Of a stretch of 64,000 nt of DNA, positions 1 to 8,839 are shown in pieces. Source of the stretch: an uncultured Pseudomonadota bacterium (lineage in GTDB: Bacteria; Bdellovibrionota_B; Oligoflexia; Oligoflexales; CAIMVM01). The stretch is from the NCBI GenBank assembly GCA_903844895.1, contig CAIMVM010000140.1, positions 1 through 64,000 on the forward strand, given 5' to 3'. Made by a program: the position numbers and the translations under genes. Each line of letters begins with the position of its first letter. Within the stretch, counting starts at the first letter, position 1. The notes under the pieces were generated by a model. The model did not search any database and had not been told where the DNA came from. It worked only from the letters and a program-made list of their open reading frames with translations.

Positions 1-324
1 ACAAGTTTTCATGGGCGAAAGCAGATCTGGATTTGAAATGTGCTCTTCTTACTGACCCATAATTTGGAGGATTTTAATTGATAGAAACGTAAATGCATCA
101 TAGGACTTAAGAAATTTAGTAAAAAGAGGGCCAGCTTGTCCCGAATACACGCCCAGGGAGATGACGCCTCTGAATTTTTGGAGACTTGCCAACAGTTCAA
201 CCAGCATCGAAGAATTGGGAAATGAACAGTCAACTTGTTATGCACAAGTTTGCGTAAGTTTCATGTAGCGGTTTAGGGATCCTTTTAGCTACGCCTTACA
301 TAAATAGCTTATAGAACCGCATAA
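1..324. other. Left-edge region without a supported gene
   Basis: No convincing gene is visible. A short plus-strand frame is open from the window edge to a TGA at 53-55 and could be the tail of a truncated upstream gene, but it is too short to judge. A minus-strand frame at 9-245 would start with GTG, lacks a ribosome-binding site and has no recognisable domain, so I treat it as spurious. Confidence 0.4.
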
Positions 325-354
325 GAAAAAAGGCCCAGTTTCCCGGGCCTTTTC
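325..354 (-). terminator. Intrinsic terminator of the XRE/ImmA-like gene
   Basis: An 8-bp inverted repeat (AAAGGCCC / GGGCCTTT, arms 329-336 and 345-352) is followed on the minus strand by a run of T at 325-331. It lies directly after the stop of the minus-strand regulator at 356. A weaker T-rich tail on the other side could make it work in both directions. Confidence 0.8.
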
Positions 355-355
355 T

Positions 356-1234
356 TTATCTAGACAATATAGCTTCTGAAGAAACTCGGGGACTTAAATC
401 CGTTTTATCACTTGATGTAAGAAGCTGGGAAAGTTGCAAGGAAACCAGCGTTTTAGGAATCCAAAATGTCGCAGCTAACTCATTGACAATATTTTTCTTA
501 ACATCAATCTTGGACATTTCGGCCTTCAACATCGCATACGGCATCAAAAGATTCGTCGTAATGACTAGCTCTTCAAATTCAAGCAGTTCTTGATCTCGTT
601 CGCCAAGCTCAGGAAACCTTTCACGCTCACCCTCGCATATGATGCGAACCAACTCTTTAACCATGGCATGTCTTGTCTGGGGCTTCAAGTCTCCTTTAGG
701 AAACTGAATGACATACTGACCGGCCTTTACCCGAAGAATTCTGCTCATGCGGTCAATCAACTCCGCAGGCTGTAACGATATAAAGGCAAAAAACCTTACT
801 ACTTCAGGAACATAGAGTGGTGCTGCTCTGAAATCAGCCTGTTTGAGCAATTGGGCGGCAAATGAAATCGCGCGCTCTTTCACAATCTGGACTCGCTCCC
901 TAGGGATCCCATTCAAATTGCGAAGCACATTTTGAATGGATCGAGTCTCTTGGTATTCAAACCAACCTTCGTCTACTCCGATATTACCCGACGCGATGTC
1001 AAAAATAAGAGTTGGCTCTACTTTTAAGACTTCCGCGATCTGATTCAGAGCAAAGACTGACTTCACACTTTTTTCACCGCGCTTCCAATGGCTGCAGTCG
1101 GAAGGGTTATATTCAAGAATATTCCCTACGTCCTGGTCATTGATTTTCGCGCCCTTTTGGTCCACCAATACTTTATGAACAAACTTGAATAAGTTCACAG
1201 AGCTCAGGAACTTCACTGTTCCGCTGCGTCGCAT
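356..1234 (-). CDS. XRE-family regulator with degenerate ImmA/IrrE-like C-terminal domain
   Basis: This is a 292-residue predicted cytoplasmic DNA-binding regulator. The N-terminal 75 or so residues look like a lambda-repressor/XRE helix-turn-helix, with a helix around NDQDVGNILEY and a segment containing HWKRGEKSVK. The C-terminal half resembles the ImmA/IrrE metallopeptidase fold, with a helix at about 188-202 and a TTNLLMP segment at about 226-232 where the family has AxxFAAELLMP. Where ImmA/IrrE proteins carry HExxH, this protein reads KELVR, so both metal-binding histidines are absent and peptidase activity is unlikely. I chose the second ATG because AGGAGG precedes it at good spacing; an upstream ATG would add eight residues. 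It is probably a sensor-regulator rather than a protease. The XRE call is moderate and the ImmA relationship is by eye. Confidence 0.55.
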   Translation of the reverse strand: MRRSGTVKFLSSVNLFKFVHKVLVDQKGAKINDQDVGNILEYNPSDCSHWKRGEKSVKSVFALNQIAEVLKVEPTLIFDIASGNIGVDEGWFEYQETRSIQNVLRNLNGIPRERVQIVKERAISFAAQLLKQADFRAAPLYVPEVVRFFAFISLQPAELIDRMSRILRVKAGQYVIQFPKGDLKPQTRHAMVKELVRIICEGERERFPELGERDQELLEFEELVITTNLLMPYAMLKAEMSKIDVKKNIVNELAATFWIPKTLVSLQLSQLLTSSDKTDLSPRVSSEAILSR

Positions 1235-1329
1235 TTTCCCTCCTGCCTGAGGAATCATGAATGGGTTGTTTAGTATGTTTTAATCATAACCAGAATTTAC
1301 AGAGACGTCAAGACCTTGACATCGCAATT

Positions 1330-1971
1330 TCACATTTCAGACTTTCTCGCTTCCAAGAAATCTTCATAGAAACGGCGTCTGACTAGCCCTCCGAGCATTG
1401 TTAGACCAAGCAATTTAAAAATCCCGAGGTACAAAATAAAAGCGACATATAAGAAAGAAAGAAGCCGCAGTGGGCCCAAGTTCAGTCCTAAGCCCCCGGA
1501 CAAATGAGGATTCATCATTTTATAGCTGATACTACACGCGACAACAAAAATAGCGGCAATAAATAGGTCTGCCATATGAGAGAGGACTAGAGACCACCAA
1601 GGCGACCGATAATATAATTCTCGTTTTATGGCATTTTGAGCGGGAAGGTTTAGGGCAGAATAGGATTCGCTTGTATCTGTGAATTTTGGACTCACGGGAA
1701 TCTGTTGTGAAACCACAAACTCGCTCGCACCTAGGGAACGATTGCGAACGGTGCCAAGACCTAGGCCAGGACTAAGAGCCTGAAATTTGTCTTTAGTCAA
1801 TTCTTTTGCGAAGAGTTCGAGGTCTCTTCTAAGGGCTTGATTTTGGTCCAATGGCCACCTCACTTCTTGTAAACTAGTATTACATAGAAGCGGTCCATCT
1901 GAAAACCCCCAGGGAATCGAGCGAGGTTTTACTTTCTGATTTGACCGTACATATCTTTGGATTCCTGCCAT
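1330..1971 (-). CDS. RDD-like membrane protein
   Basis: This 213-residue protein has a hydrophilic N-terminal half of about 120 residues followed by two clear membrane segments near residues 128-150 and 165-195. The first helix opens with HMADLFIAAIF, which resembles the start of RDD-family membrane domains, although the usual arginine is replaced. The protein ends in a short basic and acidic tail, so it is likely an inner-membrane protein of unknown function. Its start overlaps the upstream small gene by 43 nt in another frame, which suggests co-transcription and perhaps coupling. No strong ribosome-binding site is visible at the chosen ATG, so the true start could be further in. Confidence 0.5.
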   Translation of the reverse strand: MAGIQRYVRSNQKVKPRSIPWGFSDGPLLCNTSLQEVRWPLDQNQALRRDLELFAKELTKDKFQALSPGLGLGTVRNRSLGASEFVVSQQIPVSPKFTDTSESYSALNLPAQNAIKRELYYRSPWWSLVLSHMADLFIAAIFVVACSISYKMMNPHLSGGLGLNLGPLRLLSFLYVAFILYLGIFKLLGLTMLGGLVRRRFYEDFLEARKSEM

Positions 1972-2198
1972 CCCGGAGTCTGAGGTTTCTCCGCCGGGCT
2001 GTGTAAGCTGTCTACTAGGCTGCGAATACTTGCCATAGCTATTTCATAGGATTCGTGATCTAAATTCATCAACTTTGTCCTGAGCTGCAACCAGTCAGAA
2101 GAGCGGCGAGACAAGGCAGCGGCATCTAGGGCGTCCCTTAGAACACCGTCAAAATAAAACTGCACTTCATTTAGTTTTACTTTTTTTCCCGCTACCAT
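1929..2198 (-). CDS. Small hypothetical protein
   Basis: An 89-residue soluble protein that I do not recognise. It is mainly helical in appearance, with alternating acidic and basic residues and no signal peptide or membrane segment. A G-rich stretch just upstream of the ATG can serve as a ribosome-binding site. It lies upstream of and overlaps the RDD-like gene, with which it probably forms a two-gene unit divergent from cysS. Its role is unknown. Confidence 0.5.
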   Translation of the reverse strand: MVAGKKVKLNEVQFYFDGVLRDALDAAALSRRSSDWLQLRTKLMNLDHESYEIAMASIRSLVDSLHSPAEKPQTPGWQESKDMYGQIRK

Positions 2199-2337
2199 AC
2201 CGCCCCCACAATGACTCTTAAGTCGGCAGTTGCCGTCTAAAAAAAAGAAGATTTTAGGGAATATCTTACCTACTTCGCTTTATGGCCTTAAAAAGCCATG
2301 CTAGGATGCTTTCAAGCCTTATGCCTAGGAGCAACCG

Positions 2338-3798
2338 GTGCGCGAAATCATGATTAAGAACAACTTGACTGGTAAAAAAGAAATCCTAAAGCCACTCACA
2401 CCCGGACATGTAAAGATGTATGCCTGTGGCGTAACCCCTTATGATTCCTGTCACATTGGGCATGCGATGCAAGCAATATTTTTTGATGTCATGCGCAGGT
2501 TTATGGAATTTGCTGGCTATCGCGTCACCTATGTAAGAAACTTCACAGATGTAGATGATAAAATCATCAATCGGTCAAAAGACCTTGGGATCCTCCCCCT
2601 GGAACTTTCAGAAAAAATCATTGCCGAAAGCCGATGTGACTTAGAAGGCCTTGGAGTCGCCAAAGCACATCATGAGCCAAAAGTTTCGGAAATGATTCCT
2701 GAAATCATCGAAATGATTCAGACTTTGATTGATAACCAGGCCGCTTACAGCACAAAAGATGGCGACGTTTATTATCGAGTCCGTCAAAAAGCGGACTATG
2801 GAAAGCTTTCCAATCGCAAGACCGATGAATTGCGCTCGGGTGCTCGAGAAATCGTCCAAGGCAGCAAGGAAGACGAATTAGATTTTGCATTGTGGAAAGC
2901 CGATGAGACTCCAGGCGCTTCCTGGAAGAGCCCTTGGGGTCTGGGCCGACCAGGCTGGCATATTGAATGCTCCGCCATGAGCAAAAGATTCCTTGGTGAC
3001 TCCTTCGATATTCACGGTGGCGGGAGAGACCTTATTTTCCCTCACCATGAAAATGAAATCGCCCAGTCTGAATCGGCAAACGGCAAACCTTATGCCAGCA
3101 TTTGGATTCACAGTGGTCTATTAACTTTAGAAAAGCAAAAGATGTCCAAATCTCTTGGAAACTTCATCTTGATTAACTCTTTTTTGAAAACCTGGCCCGG
3201 GGAGGTTCTTAGACTTTCCTATTTAAGCCATCATTATTCTTCTGACATCGACTTTTCTGAGAAACTTTTTGCGCAAAATCGCAGACGCCTTCTTTACTAC
3301 TATGAAACCATCGCCGACCTCCAAACGGCCTCCGTCGGAGCAGATGGTGGGCAGTCATTGAGCGGTTTCCATCCGGACGAGCTCCTTGCGGAGTTTCAAC
3401 GGGCCATGTGTGATGACTTCAATACGGGGCAAGCCATAGCTGGCCTTAATGTAGCCATGAAAAAAGCCAAAGGCGTTTTGCTTTCAAAAGAATCCCCACT
3501 TCGCGCTAACTCTGCAAAGGCCTATTTGGAAGCGTTTAAGCAGGTTGGTTCTGTACTTGGAATTTTAACTTCTGACCCCAACGAATTTATCGCAAAGCTA
3601 ACAGATCTTGTCCTTCCTGAGCTCAAGATTACCCGTGAGGAAATCTCACATCAAATCGATCTTCGCACACGTGCCCGAGACGCAAAGGATTGGCAACTTT
3701 CAGATAAAATCAGAACGGACTTACAAGCAAAAGGAATCCTACTTCGAGACCACCCAAAGGGGACACTTTGGAGTATTGAGCCGCCGTCGGAGGTCTAA
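2338..3798 (+). CDS. cysS: Cysteinyl-tRNA synthetase
   Basis: This 486-residue class I aminoacyl-tRNA synthetase charges tRNA-Cys in the cytoplasm. The HIGH-type motif appears as HIGHAM at about residues 39-44. The zinc-site cysteine C30 and the later WHIECSAMS and FPHHENEIAQSE segments supply the usual Cys, His and Glu ligands. KMSKSLGN is present in the second half. Length is normal for the family. I chose the GTG start at 2338 because AGGAG sits six bases upstream; an in-frame ATG four codons later has no such site. The stop codon overlaps the ATG of hutI in a TAATG arrangement, so the two genes are probably translationally coupled although their functions are unrelated. Confidence 0.95.
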   Translation: MREIMIKNNLTGKKEILKPLTPGHVKMYACGVTPYDSCHIGHAMQAIFFDVMRRFMEFAGYRVTYVRNFTDVDDKIINRSKDLGILPLELSEKIIAESRCDLEGLGVAKAHHEPKVSEMIPEIIEMIQTLIDNQAAYSTKDGDVYYRVRQKADYGKLSNRKTDELRSGAREIVQGSKEDELDFALWKADETPGASWKSPWGLGRPGWHIECSAMSKRFLGDSFDIHGGGRDLIFPHHENEIAQSESANGKPYASIWIHSGLLTLEKQKMSKSLGNFILINSFLKTWPGEVLRLSYLSHHYSSDIDFSEKLFAQNRRRLLYYYETIADLQTASVGADGGQSLSGFHPDELLAEFQRAMCDDFNTGQAIAGLNVAMKKAKGVLLSKESPLRANSAKAYLEAFKQVGSVLGILTSDPNEFIAKLTDLVLPELKITREEISHQIDLRTRARDAKDWQLSDKIRTDLQAKGILLRDHPKGTLWSIEPPSEV

Positions 3799-5048
3799 TG
3801 CGAACATTAATTTTTAATATTTCTGAACTGGTGACTCTTGCTCCGTTAGTTAAAGAAAATCGATTTAACCGCATTCAAGACGAAGACCTTGGGATTATTA
3901 AAAATGCATGGCTACTCATTCAAGATGGAAAAATCTTGGCCATCGGAGATTCTCATCTCCCAGAATTGAAAAATACGATTTGCATAGACGCCCAAAATGG
4001 GGTCGTCATGCCTGGGCTTATAGATTCTCACACCCACCCCGTCTTTGCGGGCTCCAGATCCCATGAATTTTCAAAACGCCTAAAAGGGAAATCCTACGGC
4101 GAAATCGCTCAAGAAGGTGGTGGAATTGCCTACAGCGTTGCGCAAACCCGAGAAGCTACCGTAGAATCCCTTGCCCAAAACGCGACTCACCATATGATGT
4201 CGATGCTCCGCAAAGGCGTAACCACGCTAGAAGCTAAGTCTGGATATGGACTCTCGGTGGAAAGCGAACTTCATCAGTTGAGAGCCCTAAAGCTCGCATC
4301 TCAAATGACTCCACAAAGAATTGTTTCTACTTGCTTAGCTCTTCATGCCATACCTAAGGAATCACAAAACGAACGCGCTTACATCCATGAAATGGTGACA
4401 CAGCTCTTACCTCGCATCACTCAAGAGGGGTTAGCTTCCTATGTGGATGCATTTGTAGAAAAAGACTATTTCTCGGCACAAGAAGCAAAGACTTGGTTTT
4501 TAGAGGCCCAGAAGTTAGGCCTCGCTACAAGAATACATGCTGATGAGTTCAGCGACTGCGAAGGCGCAGCCCTTGCGGCATCGCTAGGCGCTGCATCTGC
4601 AGATCATTTGCAGTTTGCCTCAGATGATGGTCTGCGAAAGATGGCAGCTGCTGGTGTAGTCGCTACCCTACTTCCAGGAACATCGCTTTATACAGGCATC
4701 CCCTTTGCAAATGGTCGAAATATGGCTGATTTGGGTTGTGCCGTTGCCATAGCTTCAGATTTCAATCCAGGCTCATCGCCTTTTGAAAATCTACGATTCT
4801 TAGCCGCCATGGCCGGTGTACATTCAAAACTAAAACCAGCTGAAATCATCGCCGGTATAACCCTTGTGGCATCTAAAGCACTCGGCCTCCAGTCTAAAGT
4901 TGGAGCGTTAGTACCTAGCTATGAGGCAGATTTAGGAATCTACTCAAGTTCGAGCATCGCCGAATGGCTTGCGGACATGGGGAAGACGGAGCCAAAGCTT
5001 GTTTACATAGCAGGAAAGGTCGCCTATCGTAGCTCATCCTTCGCCTAA
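3798..5048 (+). CDS. hutI: Imidazolonepropionase
   Basis: This is a 416-residue amidohydrolase-superfamily enzyme that hydrolyses 4-imidazolone-5-propionate to N-formimidoyl-L-glutamate, the third step of histidine degradation. Visible signatures are the metal-binding HTH pair at H78 and H80 in GLIDSHTHPVFAGSR, the downstream HADEFSD segment that supplies another histidine, SADHLQF, and the ASDFNPGSSP loop near residue 320. Length is normal. It starts within the stop codon of cysS. None of the other hut genes (hutH, hutU, hutG or hutC) is nearby, so either the rest of the pathway is elsewhere or this enzyme has a salvage role. Confidence 0.9.
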   Translation: MRTLIFNISELVTLAPLVKENRFNRIQDEDLGIIKNAWLLIQDGKILAIGDSHLPELKNTICIDAQNGVVMPGLIDSHTHPVFAGSRSHEFSKRLKGKSYGEIAQEGGGIAYSVAQTREATVESLAQNATHHMMSMLRKGVTTLEAKSGYGLSVESELHQLRALKLASQMTPQRIVSTCLALHAIPKESQNERAYIHEMVTQLLPRITQEGLASYVDAFVEKDYFSAQEAKTWFLEAQKLGLATRIHADEFSDCEGAALAASLGAASADHLQFASDDGLRKMAAAGVVATLLPGTSLYTGIPFANGRNMADLGCAVAIASDFNPGSSPFENLRFLAAMAGVHSKLKPAEIIAGITLVASKALGLQSKVGALVPSYEADLGIYSSSSIAEWLADMGKTEPKLVYIAGKVAYRSSSFA

Positions 5049-5224
5049 AAGCTGGAATGTCTTTTATAAGATCCGATCATAACGATTCCTTTTTATTCAG
5101 AATCAAAATGATAGCCTCCATGAAAAACTAGAGGCTTCTAGACCTTTGTTATTTAATCGCCTAAAATTAAAGGAATAAACAACGGTATGTCTACCAAAGG
5201 CATGGTTCCATTAGGAAGGTCTCC

Positions 5225-6646
5225 ATGAAATTTTTTGTCACTATATTCACAATTGTCTTATGTTCCAGCTGTACTTCCTTGAAGAAAAATTCTGAAGTCA
5301 AAGAAAACCCAAACACTTTGGAATGGATCCTCGGTGAAAAAGGGCTTGAGACAGAAATTGTTTTTTTGCAAGGCTCAACGATTCAAAATGAGTTAACGAA
5401 TATCAAAGCAACCTTACAAGGTGTTTTTTACCAAAATTGGCTCACGGCTTTGCAACTTCTCAAAATCGAAATTGCTCAATTTTCTAAAGCCTCTCCCACT
5501 GGTGGACCTACACTCTCCGTTGCTGGAGTTTCCCTTGTCGAGCGCGAACGAAACGAAATCATTGCAGGAGGTGGGCTAAGCGTCTTAGGAGGAGATAAAT
5601 TAGGAACTGAGCCGAGCGAGGGTACAGATAGTGGCAGCGCAGCACCTGGAGGCATTCTCATTGACCCCATAACGGAACGCGACCCAAGCAAGGGGTTGAA
5701 GGCAACAACCGGAACCGGACTCGCCATCAACTTCTACCTGGCCGGTAAAGTTTATGACTTTTCTGGAACCGTAAAGTTTGATGATCTGCAGACAAATAGA
5801 AAACTGGAGCCCTCTTTGTCACAGCCCCTTAAATACTGGCAGCTGGCCTTAAGAACTGAAGCGACCGCTCGCATTGATGCCGCAGCCATATTTTCTCTGT
5901 TTGCCAAGTTGCCTCCGCAAGTAGCAGATGCATTAGGATCACTGCTTAAAAATATTGGCTCCATAGATGCGTTTGTAAAAGTTATAAGTCGACAAGAATG
6001 GATGCCTTTAGCAAAAAATACGAAACACCTTACCAGCTCAGATCCCATCATCAACCAAAGGTTGAAGTCAATCGGAGCGGTTTCTGAACTTTCGGTCCTG
6101 ATTGCCAATGACATTTTTAAGAAAATCTGTCTCTACAAGGGCTTTACTGCAGCACAATGCGAACCCATCGTCGCCTGGAACAACGGCAAGCTGGTTGTTG
6201 ATCAAATTAAAAAGAACATCATATTGCCGATCTACAGATGTGAAGCTACTTCCGCCAGAGAAAAGCTAATTCCCATTTACAATCAATATGTTGTCGCGCC
6301 TACTGTCAACAAAGAGGAATACGACTTCTTCGCCGCCGACCCCAATCAATCTCCTGTCATCCTCCAAGCCTTTTCAAAAGTTCCCAGCTTAAACGAAACT
6401 TGGGAACGAGAGAATTTTGGATTTTTTGGCGGCGCCCGACAAGGAATATTTACGGAAGAAGTACCTCTTAAAGACTGTTTCCTAAGCGAGACAAACCATG
6501 AACGTCGTTGTCTTAAAATCAAATACCATGCTAATGGATACGAAGGAAAATGCGCCGAAATTAATAGCGGGAAATTGCGATCAAGCTATGGATTTTCTTT
6601 GATCAACCAACCTCAAATCATCTACAACCCTAACTACAAAAGATAA
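5225..6646 (+). CDS. Predicted lipoprotein of unknown function
   Basis: This 473-residue protein begins with a short hydrophobic signal ending in a lipobox-like LCSSC, so it is probably a lipid-anchored envelope protein. The start is supported by AGGAAGG eight bases upstream. After about 100 residues there is a Gly/Ser/Thr-rich stretch, then a mixed domain. The last 70 residues contain several cysteines that could form periplasmic disulfides. I recognise no family. It stands alone between hutI and the convergent greA gene. Confidence 0.65.
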   Translation: MKFFVTIFTIVLCSSCTSLKKNSEVKENPNTLEWILGEKGLETEIVFLQGSTIQNELTNIKATLQGVFYQNWLTALQLLKIEIAQFSKASPTGGPTLSVAGVSLVERERNEIIAGGGLSVLGGDKLGTEPSEGTDSGSAAPGGILIDPITERDPSKGLKATTGTGLAINFYLAGKVYDFSGTVKFDDLQTNRKLEPSLSQPLKYWQLALRTEATARIDAAAIFSLFAKLPPQVADALGSLLKNIGSIDAFVKVISRQEWMPLAKNTKHLTSSDPIINQRLKSIGAVSELSVLIANDIFKKICLYKGFTAAQCEPIVAWNNGKLVVDQIKKNIILPIYRCEATSAREKLIPIYNQYVVAPTVNKEEYDFFAADPNQSPVILQAFSKVPSLNETWERENFGFFGGARQGIFTEEVPLKDCFLSETNHERRCLKIKYHANGYEGKCAEINSGKLRSSYGFSLINQPQIIYNPNYKR

Positions 6647-6672
6647 GACCCCAAGCCCACAGATCTTAACTC

Positions 6673-6697
6673 AAAAAAACACGCCCCTTAGGGCGTG
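6673..6697 (-). terminator. Intrinsic terminator of greA
   Basis: A perfect 7-bp stem (CACGCCC / GGGCGTG, arms 6680-6686 and 6691-6697) with a four-base loop is followed on the minus strand by seven T residues at 6673-6679. It lies about 70 bp after the greA stop. On the plus strand there is no T run, so it serves the minus strand. Confidence 0.85.
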
Positions 6698-6767
6698 ACT
6701 TCATTACCAATGGATTCTGGAAAATTTGAGACCAATCTATTTAGTCCCAGAACGATTTCTCAAGAAA

Positions 6768-7238
6768 TTAATATCTGATTTCTACGACTACAAACTCTTT
6801 GGCACCTTTGGGGGCCTGAATCTCGACGATATCATCTCGCTTTCGTCCAAGTAACGCTTGGGCGACTGGGGACGAAAGAGAAACCTTCCGAGCTGCAATA
6901 TCAGACTCAAGATCACCCACGATTCGGTAGGTTCTTTTTTCATCGCTATCTACATCAGCAATAGTTACAAAAGCTCCAAATCTTACTTGATCAGCATTTT
7001 GCCCAGAAAAATCAACTACTGTGGCCCTTGCCAGTTTGTCTTCTAGCTCAGCAATTCTAGCCTCGATCATTCCTTGCTTTTCTCGTGCAGCATGGTATTC
7101 GGCGTTCTCGCGCAAATCACCATGAGCTCTCGCATCCGCTATTTCTTGAATGACTTTAGGACGCTCTATTTTTTTAAGGTTATCAAGCTCGTTGCTGAGT
7201 AACCCCATACCTTCTTTTGTTAACGGAATAGCTTCCAT
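6768..7238 (-). CDS. greA: Transcription elongation factor GreA
   Basis: This 156-residue factor enters the secondary channel of RNA polymerase and stimulates cleavage of backtracked transcripts. The N-terminal coiled coil carries the GDLRENAEY segment, whose acidic residues coordinate the catalytic metal. The C-terminal half has the FKBP-like GreA fold, including SPVAQALLGRKRDD and the final segment. Length is typical. An AAGGG motif precedes the ATG. The gene is single, with its own intrinsic terminator. Confidence 0.95.
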   Translation of the reverse strand: MEAIPLTKEGMGLLSNELDNLKKIERPKVIQEIADARAHGDLRENAEYHAAREKQGMIEARIAELEDKLARATVVDFSGQNADQVRFGAFVTIADVDSDEKRTYRIVGDLESDIAARKVSLSSPVAQALLGRKRDDIVEIQAPKGAKEFVVVEIRY

Positions 7239-7393
7239 TTTTACCCTTTCTCAATTGCCAAAAACAATAGCACTGTACATGCTGACTTTAACGGATACCC
7301 ACTATAACAAAGTCAAGCCAGATAGGCAAAGAAAAGAATCGGCATAACCATTTGAAATTATTGCCGATTTTATTAATTAATTCACTTAGCGAA

Positions 7394-8824
7394 CTAAAAG
7401 GAATGACTTGCTGATATGGCATAGGTCCTAGAGGAAGCAGAAACCTCGTTTAAAGCACTGGCGCTAGCGCCGGTTTTGGCCGCTGTCCCTGTGCCAGATT
7501 GATAGACCGCTCCCACCCCAATCTGGCTATTGGGCTGCACCCAAGCGAGAAAAGCAGAGCCACCGATATAATCTATATGATCGTTATATTTCTTTTGAGC
7601 AAGAGAAGGTTTGTCACGATTGTCATTGTTTGTAAATAGACCTAAACGAACAGGAAAAGAGGGAGTGGCGTACCATTCGGCACCCATGGCATAGTTTAAG
7701 ACAGATTTAAAATTATGATCCAAAACATCGGCATCATTCACAGAGCCATAATAAATAGTATCACCAGTAATCAAGAGGCGGGGCGACGCAAAATAAGCAA
7801 TGCCTGCTCGACCTGAATATTGCATGGCTGTCCCAAAGGGTTTGGCTGTCTCACTTCGATCAATTTTTGAAGTAATATTTACAGGATACGTCGAGCTTGT
7901 CGTCGATCCATTTCTAGCTTCTGATACTACATCGCTAGGCACTGAGTTATTTGGATCTTGGACGCCATCAATGACGGCCGCCGTAGTGTCCTTTCTGGAA
8001 TCAACATTTTGCTCTAGACCCTGCGTAATCCACTTATTCGCAGTAAGGGAGAGGCCTATCGACAATTTAGAAAGGAGTGCTACTTGAACCCCCAAACTTG
8101 GTCGAATAGCTTTTCCTTCCAACGAAGTCCTGACGTTTTGAGTCAAAACTTGGTAACACCTCATACTGGCAGTTGCGGGAGTATTAACCTGAACCTGAGT
8201 GAGAATGCTTTTACAGGGTGAGTCTGCGGAATCTTTTGTCACGGTTGAGGTAAATTGACCGCTAAACTGGTAATCTTGGGTCAAGCTACTAAAAGTACCA
8301 TAAGTCATGGATAGACCAACCGCTACGGAATTAGACAGCCTATAGCCAAGTCCACCAGCTACATTGAAGTCGCCGCCTCGCACTTGCGCAGTTCTGTGAA
8401 AGCGAAGACCTTTACTAGAATCAGCTATCTTATCGTCTTGATCCACCAGATCGGAGTCCGTCGAATAGACGCCAAACGCGAAAACGAGACCTTTTGCGAT
8501 TTTATCGAGCTTTTGAAGACCACCAAAAAAAGAAGGAACAGAGCCGTTGGAGTTCTCTTGATAGTTGAGACCTGGAAGGATATTTTTATAAGTTACTTTC
8601 TTCGCGTAGAACGCGTTTGCTGATCCAGAAACATCGTTTGACAAAGCAAAACCTAGGCCTGCGGGATTATAGTAAACTCCCGATGAGTCGTCAGCTACTG
8701 CCGAATAGGCACCTCCCATCCCCAGCGCCCTATCTCCAATAATGATATTTTGATAGTGGAACTGGTCAGCATACATCACTTCGGAGCATGTAATGAGAGC
8801 AACAAACAGGGGCAACTTACGCAT
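7394..8824 (-). CDS. FadL/OmpP1-like outer-membrane barrel protein
   Basis: This 476-residue exported protein has an N-terminal signal peptide followed by the segment ALGMGGAYSAVADDSSGVY, then NPAGL. That segment is typical of the FadL/OmpP1/UPF0164 family of outer-membrane transporters. Alternating hydrophobic strands continue to a C-terminal phenylalanine, the usual outer-membrane insertion signature. Family members move hydrophobic compounds across the outer membrane; the substrate here cannot be inferred. The gene follows the M48 peptidase gene by 15 bp, so the two are likely one transcript, with the peptidase perhaps serving barrel quality control. Confidence 0.75.
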   Translation of the reverse strand: MRKLPLFVALITCSEVMYADQFHYQNIIIGDRALGMGGAYSAVADDSSGVYYNPAGLGFALSNDVSGSANAFYAKKVTYKNILPGLNYQENSNGSVPSFFGGLQKLDKIAKGLVFAFGVYSTDSDLVDQDDKIADSSKGLRFHRTAQVRGGDFNVAGGLGYRLSNSVAVGLSMTYGTFSSLTQDYQFSGQFTSTVTKDSADSPCKSILTQVQVNTPATASMRCYQVLTQNVRTSLEGKAIRPSLGVQVALLSKLSIGLSLTANKWITQGLEQNVDSRKDTTAAVIDGVQDPNNSVPSDVVSEARNGSTTSSTYPVNITSKIDRSETAKPFGTAMQYSGRAGIAYFASPRLLITGDTIYYGSVNDADVLDHNFKSVLNYAMGAEWYATPSFPVRLGLFTNNDNRDKPSLAQKKYNDHIDYIGGSAFLAWVQPNSQIGVGAVYQSGTGTAAKTGASASALNEVSASSRTYAISASHSF

Positions 8825-8839
8825 AATTAAAAGTTCCTT

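Noticed and set aside
9-245. Minus-strand frame of 78 codons at the left edge
   Set aside because: It starts with GTG without a ribosome-binding site and has no recognisable domain or codon pattern like the neighbouring genes.
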